Part shown: one piece after another, positions 49,391 to 57,599 of the stretch
How the letters are laid out: every line of letters begins with the position of its first letter
Position numbering within the stretch: position 1 is the first letter of the stretch
Assembly: GCF_022024235.1 (NCBI RefSeq)
Contig: NZ_CP091799.1
Location: 1,528,001 to 1,592,000 of the forward strand
Origin: Segatella baroniae B14
GTDB lineage: Bacteria > Bacteroidota > Bacteroidia > Bacteroidales > Bacteroidaceae
Direction of reading: 5' to 3'
DNA length: 64,000 nt
Made by a program: the position numbers and the translations under genes
Notes under the pieces: generated by a model
Databases searched by the model: none
What the model saw: the letters and a program-made list of their open reading frames with translations, nothing else
Told to the model about the DNA's origin: nothing

Positions 49391-50011
49391 ATGAACGCAG
49401 AGCAGACAAACAACATTAAACTTAGCGAGAATATTATCATAGCCGATGCTGACTATATCGACTATGTCGCTTTTCAGCTATCCGTACAGTTTGAGCGTAT
49501 GATTGGCAGAAGAATACCTCCTGCTGATTTAAGTCAATGGATTGTAAATATCGCTTTAGACGGTGGCTTACGCCAAGATGGCACCAAGCACGAAACCCAA
49601 GTTATACTTATTCACGAAAAAGACAAAAACAAGTTGGATAATTATGTGCCATCTGACTATGAAAAAGAACTCAATGGTCAAGCTTTTGAAGATCCTCAGT
49701 TTGGCGAATTTCTCATCAATGCTTTTAGCGTGGAAAATATCGTAAGCAAAGATGAATATATCTGCGATCTAATCAAGACGATAGTAGAACACGAAGAAGT
49801 TAAACGAATCATGATTATCCCTAACGGCGAACAGGGAGACACTTATGATATCATACGACAAGTGCTACGTCCTGTGGACAATAATCAGCGAATAACTGTA
49901 TTTGCTATGCAGCCCATGGCTGGAGGAAATTTTCGTCAAGAGATACTTGGTTACAGTCTATTAAATGCCTTAGGCATCAAAGCCGACGAAATTCCAGGCA
50001 ATAATTACTAA
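49391..50011 (+). CDS. Conserved hypothetical protein, possibly leaderless
   Basis: 206 residues from the ATG at 49391. An in-frame ATG at 49364 lies upstream of the -7 box and is rejected. No domain is recognised with confidence. The protein is soluble, acidic, and alternates helices and strands (IADADYIDYVAFQLSVQFERMIGR, THETQVILI-like strand, RIMIIPNGEQGDTYDIIRQVL, ITVFAMQPMAGGNFRQEILGYSLLNALG). It lies 53 bp upstream of carboxynorspermidine synthase and may be co-transcribed with it. Confidence 0.75.
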   Translation: MNAEQTNNIKLSENIIIADADYIDYVAFQLSVQFERMIGRRIPPADLSQWIVNIALDGGLRQDGTKHETQVILIHEKDKNKLDNYVPSDYEKELNGQAFEDPQFGEFLINAFSVENIVSKDEYICDLIKTIVEHEEVKRIMIIPNGEQGDTYDIIRQVLRPVDNNQRITVFAMQPMAGGNFRQEILGYSLLNALGIKADEIPGNNY

Positions 50012-50064
50012 AAGAGAATAAACAATTTAAAATATTAGCAAACAATAAAAATAAACATATAAAA

Positions 50065-51303
50065 ATGGGAAGAGTTTTAATGATTGGAGCAGGTGGCGTT
50101 GCTACCGTTGCAGCATTCAAGATTGTTCAGAACACTGACGTCTTTACCGAGTTTATGATTGCCAGCCATCATGTAGAAAAATGTGATCGTTTGGTAAAGT
50201 CTATTCATGATAAAGGTTACAACGTGGATATCAAGACTGCAGAGGTCGATGCTGACGACGTAGAACAGTTGAAAGCACTCTTCAGCAGCTACCAGCCAGA
50301 CTTAGTAATTAACTTGGCATTGCCTTATCAGGACCTTACCATCATGGATGCTTGTCTAGCATGCGGTTGCAATTATCTTGATACTGCAAACTATGAGCCT
50401 AAAGACGAAGCCCATTTCGAATACAGCTGGCAATGGGCATACAAGGATAAATTTGAAAAAGCTGGTCTTACCGCAATTTTGGGTTGTGGCTTTGACCCAG
50501 GTGTTTCTCAAGCATATACTGCTTATGCTGCAAAGCATCACTTCGATGAAATTCAGTATCTCGATATCGTAGATTGTAATGCTGGTAACCATCATAAGGC
50601 ATTCGCTACAAACTTCAACCCAGAAATTAATATCCGTGAGATTACCCAAAAGGGACTTTACTATAAGGATGGCAAATGGATAGAAACAGAACCACTGGAG
50701 ATTCACAAAGACCTCACCTACCCTAATATTGGTGCACGCGACAGTTACTTAATGCATCATGAAGAACTGGAGAGTCTAGTTAAGAACTATCCTACCATTA
50801 AGCAGGCACGTTTCTGGATGACATTCGGCAAACAGTATCTTACTTATCTTGATTGCATCCAGAATTTGGGTATGAGCCGTATCGATGAGGTAACATACGA
50901 AGCTCCACTAGCAGACGACCCAACCAAAACAGTAAAAGTAAACATCGTTCCTCTACAATTTCTTAAAGCCGTATTACCTAATCCACAGGATCTTGGCGAA
51001 AACTACGATGGCGAAACCAGCATCGGCTGCCGTATCCGTGGTATCAAAGACGGAAAAGAGCACACCTATTATATATATAATAACTGCAAGCATCAAGATG
51101 CATTTGCAGAAACAGGCATGCAGGGTGTAAGCTATACCACTGGTGTTCCAGCCATGGCAGGAGCAATGATGTTCTTGAAAGGCATTTGGAAGAAACCAGG
51201 CGTATGGAATGTTGAAGACTTCGATCCAGATCCATTCTTGCAAGTACTCAACGAGCAAGGGCTACCTTGGCATGAGGTTTTCGATGGTGACTTGGAACTC
51301 TAA
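50065..51303 (+). CDS. Carboxynorspermidine synthase (saccharopine dehydrogenase family)
   Basis: NADPH-dependent enzyme that joins aspartate semialdehyde with a diamine to give carboxy(nor)spermidine, the alternative polyamine route of many Bacteroidetes. The N-terminal Rossmann motif MIGAGGVATVAAFK is at residues 6-19. LVINLALPYQDLTIMDACL, CNYLDTANYEP, LGCGFDPGVSQAYTAYA and GRIRG-like IGCRIRGIKDGKEH follow. The 412-residue length is usual. The decarboxylase partner is not in the window. Confidence 0.9.
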   Translation: MGRVLMIGAGGVATVAAFKIVQNTDVFTEFMIASHHVEKCDRLVKSIHDKGYNVDIKTAEVDADDVEQLKALFSSYQPDLVINLALPYQDLTIMDACLACGCNYLDTANYEPKDEAHFEYSWQWAYKDKFEKAGLTAILGCGFDPGVSQAYTAYAAKHHFDEIQYLDIVDCNAGNHHKAFATNFNPEINIREITQKGLYYKDGKWIETEPLEIHKDLTYPNIGARDSYLMHHEELESLVKNYPTIKQARFWMTFGKQYLTYLDCIQNLGMSRIDEVTYEAPLADDPTKTVKVNIVPLQFLKAVLPNPQDLGENYDGETSIGCRIRGIKDGKEHTYYIYNNCKHQDAFAETGMQGVSYTTGVPAMAGAMMFLKGIWKKPGVWNVEDFDPDPFLQVLNEQGLPWHEVFDGDLEL

Positions 51304-51366
51304 TCTCCAGCAGTACTATACTCAAAGGAACGAACACAGCAAAAATTATTTAGCACTACAAAAAAA

Positions 51367-52386
51367 ATGGCAAAAGAAGAAGAAACATCAGCTAAAGAGG
51401 GCAAATTAAAAGCCCTCCAAGCTGCCATGGCAAAAATAGAAAAAGATTTCGGTAAGGGATCTATCATGAAAATGGGCGATGAAAAGATTGAAGACATCGA
51501 AGTGATTTCATCAGGAAGTATCGCCCTAGATGCAGCCCTTGGAGTAGGTGGCTATCCTAAAGGCCGCATCATCGAGATTTATGGTCCTGAATCATCAGGT
51601 AAGACAACATTGGCTATTCATGCCATTGCAGAAGCTCAAAAAAATGGAGGTATTGCCGCTTTTATCGATGCAGAGCATGCTTTCGACCGCTTCTATGCCG
51701 CTAAACTTGGTGTAGACGTTGATAATCTGTTAATTTCACAGCCAGATAATGGTGAGCAAGCACTTCAGATTGCTGATCAGTTGATTAGCTCTTCTGCTAT
51801 TGATATTTTGGTAGTAGACTCTGTTGCAGCACTTACTCCTAAGGCAGAAATTGAAGGCGATATGGGTGACAACAGAGTTGGTCTTCAAGCTCGTCTCATG
51901 AGTCAGGCTCTCCGTAAACTCACTTCTACAATCAGCAAAACCAACACCACTTGTATCTTCATCAACCAATTACGTGAAAAGATTGGTATTATGTTTGGCA
52001 ATCCTGAAACTACCACAGGTGGTAATGCATTGAAGTTCTACGCATCAGTACGTTTGGATATTCGTCGTGTTTCCTCTATTAAGGATGGCGATCAAGTTAT
52101 CGGTAATCAGGTACGCGTTAAAGTTATCAAGAATAAGGTAGCACCACCATTCCGCAAAGCCGAGTTTGAAATCACCTTCGGTGAAGGTATTAGCAAGATT
52201 GGCGAAATCGTAGACATGGGTGTTGAGTATGGCGTTATCCAAAAAAGTGGTAGCTGGTTCAGCTACAATGGTTCAAAACTTGCACAGGGCCGTGATGCAA
52301 CCAAAAAATTGCTTAAAGATAACCCAGAATTGTGCGAAGAGCTTGAGACACTTATCAAGCAAAATATGGCAAACAAGCCAGAATAA
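51367..52386 (+). CDS. recA: Recombinase RecA
   Basis: Strand-exchange and SOS coprotease protein. Walker A is GPESSGKT at 73-80. [34 protein letters not shown], the L1/L2 loops and [20 protein letters not shown] are all canonical. The 339-residue length is normal. It starts 63 bp after the carboxynorspermidine synthase gene with no terminator between. Confidence 0.98.
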   Translation: MAKEEETSAKEGKLKALQAAMAKIEKDFGKGSIMKMGDEKIEDIEVISSGSIALDAALGVGGYPKGRIIEIYGPESSGKTTLAIHAIAEAQKNGGIAAFIDAEHAFDRFYAAKLGVDVDNLLISQPDNGEQALQIADQLISSSAIDILVVDSVAALTPKAEIEGDMGDNRVGLQARLMSQALRKLTSTISKTNTTCIFINQLREKIGIMFGNPETTTGGNALKFYASVRLDIRRVSSIKDGDQVIGNQVRVKVIKNKVAPPFRKAEFEITFGEGISKIGEIVDMGVEYGVIQKSGSWFSYNGSKLAQGRDATKKLLKDNPELCEELETLIKQNMANKPE

Positions 52387-52423
52387 TACAAAATTGGCAT
52401 AACTGACAATTAAGAATAGACGA

Positions 52424-52453
52424 GGATGTGACATGTTGTCACATCCTTTTTTT
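52424..52453 (+). terminator. Terminator after recA
   Basis: GGATGTGACA pairs perfectly with TGTCACATCC around TGT, followed by seven T. Confidence 0.9.
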
Positions 52454-52488
52454 ATATTTCCCCCCTTTTTTTTAAATATCCATTAGTT

Positions 52489-52504
52489 TGGCACAACCTT
52501 TGTT
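52489..52504 (+). promoter_or_regulatory. Candidate sigma-54-type promoter of dnaK
   Basis: TGGCAC, five bases, then TTGTT resembles the -24/-12 sigma-54 consensus (TGGCAC-N5-TTGCW) with one mismatch in the -12 GC. Transcription would start near 52514, leaving a leader of about 60 bases. The same site also contains AACCTTTG, one mismatch from the ordinary TAnnTTTG -7 box, so the sigma factor is not settled. Confidence 0.4.
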
Positions 52505-52575
52505 AGATAGAGAGTGTGCAATTGAAGCACAATCATTAAATTAAGAAAATAACAAAAAAATAAAAATATACAATT

Positions 52576-54477
52576 ATGGGAAAGATTATTGGAATCGACT
52601 TAGGAACTACTAACAGTTGTGTTTCTGTATTTGAAGGAAACGAACCAGTAGTAATTGCAAACAGTGAGGGTAAGCGTACTACACCTTCAGTTATCGGCTT
52701 CGTAGAAGGCGGTGAGCGTAAGGTAGGTGATCCTGCAAAGCGTCAGGCTATTACAAACCCAACAAAGACTGTTTACTCTATTAAGCGTTTCATGGGTGAA
52801 CCTTTCAATTTGGTTGAGAAAGAGGCTGCTTCTATGCCTTATCCTGTTATCAATGAGGGTGGCTACCCACGCGTACAGATCGATGACCGCAAATATACTC
52901 CACAGGAAATCTCAGCTATGATTCTTCAGAAAATGAAGAAGACAGCAGAAGACTATCTTGGTCAAGAAGTTACTGATGCCGTTATCACAGTACCAGCTTA
53001 CTTCTCAGATTCTCAGCGTCAGGCAACCAAAGAAGCAGGTCAGATTGCAGGTCTTAACGTTCGTCGTATCGTTAACGAGCCAACAGCAGCAGCTCTTGCT
53101 TATGGTGTAGACAAGGCTAACAAAGATATGAAGATTGCAGTATTCGACCTTGGTGGTGGTACATTCGATATTTCTATCCTCGAATTCGGTGGTGGTGTAT
53201 TCGAAGTACTTTCTACAAACGGTGATACTCATCTTGGTGGTGATGACTTCGACCGTGTTATCATCGACTGGTTGGCAGACGGCTTCAAGGCAGATGAGGG
53301 CATAGACCTTCGTCTTGACCCAATGGCTATGCAGCGTTTGAAGGAAGCAGCAGAGAAAGCAAAGATTGAGTTAAGTTCTTCTACTTCTACAGAGATTAAC
53401 TTGCCATATATCACAGCTGCAGGTGGTGTACCTAAGCACTTGGTTAAGACTTTGACTCGTTCACAGTTCGAGCAGTTGGCACACGAACTTATCCAGGCTT
53501 GTTTGGTACCTTGCCAGAACGCTATGCGCGATGCTAAATTGCAGACATCAGATATCGATGAGGTTATCCTCGTAGGTGGTAGCTCTCGTATTCCAGCTGT
53601 ACAGACATTGGTTAAGAATTACTTCGGTAAAGAGCCTTCTAAGGGTGTTAACCCAGATGAGGTTGTAGCAGTAGGTGCTTCTATTCAGGGTGCTATCTTG
53701 AATAAAGAAGGTGGCGTAGGCGATATCGTATTGCTCGATGTTACTCCATTGACTCTTGGTATTGAAACTATGGGTGGTGTAATGACCAAGCTTATTGAGT
53801 CTAACACAACCATTCCTTGCAAGAAGAGTGAAGTATTCTCTACAGCAGCTGACAACCAGACAGAGGTAACTATCCACGTACTTCAGGGTGAACGTCCTAT
53901 GGCTTCTCAGAACAAGAGTATCGGTCAGTTCAACCTTACAGGTATTGCTCCAGCTCGTCGTGGTGTTCCTCAGATTGAGGTTACATTCGATATCGATGCT
54001 AACGGTATTCTCAATGTAAGTGCTAAAGATAAAGCTACAGGTAAGGAGCAGAGCATCCGTATCGAAGCTTCATCTGGCTTGAGCGAAGAGGAAATCAAGC
54101 GTATGAAGGCAGAAGCAGAGCAGAATGCAGAGAACGATAAGAAAGAGCGTGAGAAGATTGACAAGATGAATCAGGCTGACTCTATGATCTTCACTACAGA
54201 GAACTTCCTTAAAGATAATGGTGACAAGATTCCTGCTGATCAGAAGCCAGGTATCGAGGATGCACTCGCTAAATTGAAGGAAGCTCATAAGAGTGGTGAT
54301 GTAAACGCTATCGATACAGCTATCAACAACTTGAACACTGTTATGCAGGGTGCAAGCCAGCAGATGTATCAAGGTGGTCAGGCTGGTCCTCAGCCAGGTG
54401 CTGATGCTGGTCAGAATGCTCAGCAGGGTCCTAAGGCTGATGATATTCAGGACGCAGACTTCGAGGAAGTGAAGTAA
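52576..54477 (+). CDS. dnaK: Chaperone DnaK (Hsp70)
   Basis: ATP-dependent chaperone. [16 protein letters not shown] at the N-terminus, [30 protein letters not shown], the interdomain and substrate domain [14 protein letters not shown], and the acidic tail ending DADFEEVK are all canonical. The 633-residue length is normal. dnaJ and grpE are not next to it. It is the last core gene before the accessory island. Confidence 0.98.
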   Translation: MGKIIGIDLGTTNSCVSVFEGNEPVVIANSEGKRTTPSVIGFVEGGERKVGDPAKRQAITNPTKTVYSIKRFMGEPFNLVEKEAASMPYPVINEGGYPRVQIDDRKYTPQEISAMILQKMKKTAEDYLGQEVTDAVITVPAYFSDSQRQATKEAGQIAGLNVRRIVNEPTAAALAYGVDKANKDMKIAVFDLGGGTFDISILEFGGGVFEVLSTNGDTHLGGDDFDRVIIDWLADGFKADEGIDLRLDPMAMQRLKEAAEKAKIELSSSTSTEINLPYITAAGGVPKHLVKTLTRSQFEQLAHELIQACLVPCQNAMRDAKLQTSDIDEVILVGGSSRIPAVQTLVKNYFGKEPSKGVNPDEVVAVGASIQGAILNKEGGVGDIVLLDVTPLTLGIETMGGVMTKLIESNTTIPCKKSEVFSTAADNQTEVTIHVLQGERPMASQNKSIGQFNLTGIAPARRGVPQIEVTFDIDANGILNVSAKDKATGKEQSIRIEASSGLSEEEIKRMKAEAEQNAENDKKEREKIDKMNQADSMIFTTENFLKDNGDKIPADQKPGIEDALAKLKEAHKSGDVNAIDTAINNLNTVMQGASQQMYQGGQAGPQPGADAGQNAQQGPKADDIQDADFEEVK

Positions 54478-54507
54478 GTTTGATAAACAAATAACAAGCA
54501 ATTATAG

Positions 54508-54543
54508 AAATCCCGTATAACTCAAGTAGTTATACGGGATTTT
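54508..54543 (+). terminator. Terminator after dnaK
   Basis: AAATCCCGTATAACT pairs with AGTTATACGGGATTT around CAAGT, then T-rich sequence. It marks the left limit of the accessory island. Confidence 0.85.
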
Positions 54544-54592
54544 GCTTTTAGTTAAACTTTGTAGTTTTCTGCCGATTTTCGGCTTTTTACTG

Positions 54593-54600
54593 TAAATTTG
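54593..54600 (+). promoter_or_regulatory. -7 box for the excisionase-like gene
   Basis: TAAATTTG matches TAnnTTTG, 76 bp upstream of the ATG. The leader between them contains CGCGACAC..GTCGGTG, which could fold weakly. Confidence 0.45.
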
Positions 54601-54676
54601 CACCAAATCGTTAACGCGACACTTTGGTCGGTGATGTTCAACACATAGTAGTAACACCTTATTATATATAACATTT

Positions 54677-55240
54677 ATGGCTCAGGCAAAATACGAGATT
54701 CGAAGGAAATGTCCTATCTGTGGTGCAGTATTCCAAATCCGCACCATCGACTCTGTGTATTGTTCTAAACAATGCTCAGATGTTGCCTACAAGAGAAAGA
54801 AGGATAGAGAGGCAAAAGAAGCAAAGTATGAACAGCTGGCTAAGGAAATTCCAGACATCAGAGAGCTCCTTTCTGTTCAGGAGGCCGTTGCAGTTTATTG
54901 CGTTGAACGAGACACATTGTATCGCGAGATTCGTAAAGGCAAGATTCCAGCTGTCAACCTTGGCACAAAACAACTAAGGTTGAACCGTGCCGACCTTGAA
55001 CAGCGTTATCCAAGAAGAAAAAAGGTAAGGAAAGCAGCTCAGAAGCCCATTCCTAAGACCTATAATATGGAACCGGAGAATTGCTATACCATCGGAGAAA
55101 TCTCGAAGAAGTTCAGAATTCATGATTCATCCGTATGGGCGCATATCCGCAAGTTCTCCATCCCTACCCGTCAGATAGGTAACTATGTTTACGCTCCAAA
55201 ATCAGAAATCGACAAACTCTATAAATCTATCAAATTATGA
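54677..55240 (+). CDS. Zinc-ribbon protein with two excisionase-type HTH domains
   Basis: 187 residues. An N-terminal zinc ribbon has Cys12, Cys15 (CPICG), Cys29 and Cys33 (YCSKQC). Two MerR/excisionase-like helix-turn-helix units follow: SVQEAVAVYCVERDTLYREI..GKIPAVNLG (about 66-110) and TIGEISKKFRIHDSSVWAHI (about 138-185). Proteins of this build are commonly found directly upstream of tyrosine recombinases in Bacteroidetes integrative elements and probably control excision. Its TGA overlaps the integrase ATG (ATGA), as expected for a coupled pair. The gene itself looks intact although the integrase is broken. Confidence 0.8.
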   Translation: MAQAKYEIRRKCPICGAVFQIRTIDSVYCSKQCSDVAYKRKKDREAKEAKYEQLAKEIPDIRELLSVQEAVAVYCVERDTLYREIRKGKIPAVNLGTKQLRLNRADLEQRYPRRKKVRKAAQKPIPKTYNMEPENCYTIGEISKKFRIHDSSVWAHIRKFSIPTRQIGNYVYAPKSEIDKLYKSIKL

Positions 55241-55802
55241 AGACTCCAATGAAGCGCACGGTATTCAAGGTAATACTCCGCAAATCCGAATACAAAGAGC
55301 AGTGGTCATTGCTCATTGAAAGTTTTCCAGTCTTTGAGCCAGGCAAGGATAAACCGCTGCGTAAGCATGAGCCACTCGGTCGTTTTATCACCACTCCTAT
55401 CTTCGACAAGAATATTTGTCTGATGGCAAGGCATACTACCGGCCAAAGCGTGACACAAACGGAGTCATCATGTGTCGCTCACAAAAAGACCAAGAGGCTT
55501 GCATCTTTGCCGACAAAGTACGTGACTTCCGTCAGCACAAATACGACAATCAGACTTTGTACACAGATACGGAGGCAGAGCAAGCTGCACAAAACGAAAG
55601 GTCAAAGTGCGACTTCATTCAGTATTTCGCAGAACTGAAGGAGAAACGACACAAGAACAGTTCCAAGTCCATTCAAGTCAATTGGAATCGTGAACTTGCA
55701 CTTCTGAAGTTATATACAGGTGGAAAGCCGCTTCTATTTGGTCGCATCGACCTAAATCTCATCGAAGACTACAAGGATCTGCAAATCGCTCTCAACTGTT
55801 AA
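55237..55802 (+). pseudogene. Tyrosine recombinase (integrase) remnant, frameshifted and truncated
   Basis: The first frame gives the arm-binding start of a Bacteroidetes integrase (KRTVFKVILRKSEYKEQW..GRFITTPIFDKNI). It then loses the frame near 55413-55416. The family sequence resumes in another frame (LSDGKAYYRPKRDTNGVI, CRSQKDQEACIFADKVRDFR, TEAEQAAQNERS, KNSSKSIQVNWNREL). Restoring one T in the ATTTG run would rejoin both parts, so a one-base deletion is likely. The reading then stops at 55802 soon after NLIEDYKDL, within the core-binding region. The catalytic domain with its R-H-R-Y residues is missing. The element can no longer be moved by this enzyme. Confidence 0.85.
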
Positions 55803-55839
55803 AATGTAGCTAAAAAGCGAAGAATCTTAGGTGATGTTG

Positions 55840-55869
55840 TTTGTGTTGCGAATTTTATGACTATCTTTA
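55840..55869 (+). promoter_or_regulatory. Candidate promoter of the reverse-transcriptase operon
   Basis: TTTG at 55840-55843, an 18-bp spacer and TATCTTTA at 55862-55869 (one mismatch to TAnnTTTG) lie 50 bp upstream of the RT ATG. A hairpin TGACTAT-CTTT-ATGGTCA (55858-55875) covers the -7 box and could be an operator or the start of a transcript structure. Confidence 0.45.
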
Positions 55870-55919
55870 TGGTCAAAATCTGACAATTCTACAAATGAAT
55901 AATTGCTAATGATACCTAT

Positions 55920-57593
55920 ATGAGCAAAGCCGCTAAAAATATATTAACCTTGAATCATGAGGAAGCGATGGACTTCTTCATGAAATCTGAACAATATCAT
56001 GGGTTTGAACTACCGGAATACTTTACATTTGATGAAGTTCTGAAGTATGTCCGCGAGAAAGTCGGAATCACTCCCTATGAGGAGTGTCTGCAAAAAGGCA
56101 TTTCTCCAGAGTCTCTCTCTGATGTGAATCTTGACATACTGCTCAACAAGGATGGACGCTATGCCGTTCGTCCTATTATCCTCGCCAATCCTTTCCTCTA
56201 CTACTTCCTTGTGCGCGAGGTTTGTTGCGAAAACAACTGGCAAGTAATAAAAGATTTATTTGAGAAGTTCAATGTCCCTCATATTACATCTTGTGCTATT
56301 CCTGTCATCCCTAATGAGAAAGAGCCGTTCCATAAGGCAACGACTATCAACAATTGGTGGAATAGCATGGAGCAACGTTCCATTGAACTTTCTTTGGAAT
56401 ATCGCTACATGTTTGTAACGGATATCACTAACTGCTATGGATCTGTCAACCCTCAGACATTCGATTGGGCATTTATGCTCAAAGGAACTTCATACGAAAA
56501 AGATGGTGACAGTTTAATTGCAAAAAACATCCAAAGCTACCTAAGAGCATTCCAACAAGGTCGCAACATTGGTATTCCACAAGGTAGCGCCATATTTGAC
56601 TTTGTAGGTGAGATCGTCCTTGGCTACTCTGACCTTTTATTGCACGAAGCATTGCTAGAGAAGGCAAAGGAATACGAGGAGCAATACAAGTCTTTTCCGG
56701 ATTACGAGATTATCCGCTATCGTGATGACTACCGTATCTTCTGTAGCAATAAAGATGTGCTTGAGGACATCTCCTACACCCTTCAACAGGTTTTAGAACG
56801 GCTGAATTTTCGCATGAACAGTCAGAAGACAAAGATTAGCGAAAGCATAGTGACAGATGCTGTTAAGTCTGACAAACTTGCCTACATCTACAATACACCC
56901 ATATTCAATAAGAAAGGTGTTGACTTCGATAGCTACGAGAAGCATTTACTCTATATCTTAATGTTTGCCCGTCAATATCCCGATAGCGGATCTGTAAAGA
57001 TAATGCTGTCTGACATTGACAAACGAATAGAAGAATGGCTTCATCCACATGATGAGAAAAAGAAAACGGAAGGTATTGTGTGGGGCGATGTTGAGTTAAA
57101 CGAAGATGGTCATCTAATTAAAGCAGATGACAAGAAAAATCAGGAAGTAAATTTTATTCCAGGAGGTAGTATCCGTGCGATGTCTGCCATCTGCATTCAG
57201 ATTGCCCTTGAAAATGTGGGGTGTGCACACTATGCTCTTCGCATCATTAGCCGCCTGATAGATTCGCTTAAAGACATGAAAGAAAAACAATCCATTATAA
57301 ATCTCGTCTATAATAAACTCTGTAATCTGCCCAACTCTGACTACAATCAACTTTGGCTTCAGAACATGACCTATACACAAGACAAGAAGAATGGAACATC
57401 ACCATATTCACTTCGTCTCTGTAAATTGGTAATGGGGAATCTTGATGAGCCGCTATGGAATAATGAATGGATAAAGACCGAGTTTATCCAGAATATGCCA
57501 ATTGCATCCATAGTGGACAAAGAAACCTTGAAGAAGGTGACACCAGTGATTACATTTAGGGAAACAAGAGCTTATAATGAAATAGCATATTAA
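55920..57593 (+). CDS. Reverse transcriptase, unknown-group/defence-associated type
   Basis: 557 residues. The palm motifs are readable: motif A YMFVTDITNCYGSV (Asp168), motif B GIPQGSAIFDFVGEIVLGYSD (IPQG at 219-222), motif C RYRDDYRIFC (YRDD at 267-270, both catalytic Asp present) and motif D LNFRMNSQKTKI. The region after about residue 340 is helical with no maturase or endonuclease domain, as in Abi/UG-type RTs. It is neither a group II intron RT (no X/HNH domain, no intron around it) nor an obvious retron RT. It heads a three-gene operon; the ATPase gene starts 6 bp after its stop. Anti-phage function is inferred from domain type and context. Confidence 0.85.
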   Translation: MSKAAKNILTLNHEEAMDFFMKSEQYHGFELPEYFTFDEVLKYVREKVGITPYEECLQKGISPESLSDVNLDILLNKDGRYAVRPIILANPFLYYFLVREVCCENNWQVIKDLFEKFNVPHITSCAIPVIPNEKEPFHKATTINNWWNSMEQRSIELSLEYRYMFVTDITNCYGSVNPQTFDWAFMLKGTSYEKDGDSLIAKNIQSYLRAFQQGRNIGIPQGSAIFDFVGEIVLGYSDLLLHEALLEKAKEYEEQYKSFPDYEIIRYRDDYRIFCSNKDVLEDISYTLQQVLERLNFRMNSQKTKISESIVTDAVKSDKLAYIYNTPIFNKKGVDFDSYEKHLLYILMFARQYPDSGSVKIMLSDIDKRIEEWLHPHDEKKKTEGIVWGDVELNEDGHLIKADDKKNQEVNFIPGGSIRAMSAICIQIALENVGCAHYALRIISRLIDSLKDMKEKQSIINLVYNKLCNLPNSDYNQLWLQNMTYTQDKKNGTSPYSLRLCKLVMGNLDEPLWNNEWIKTEFIQNMPIASIVDKETLKKVTPVITFRETRAYNEIAY

Positions 57594-57599
57594 AGTAAA

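Noticed and set aside
55237..55638. The 133-codon frame starting at the integrase ATG taken as an intact small protein
   Set aside because: Only its first roughly 60 codons match the integrase family. After the frameshift the residues are out-of-frame noise, while the true continuation lies in another frame.
55803..55919. Retron msr/msd upstream of the RT
   Set aside because: The interval is short and shows only one small hairpin. There is no pair of long inverted repeats of the retron type and the RT motifs do not look retron-like.
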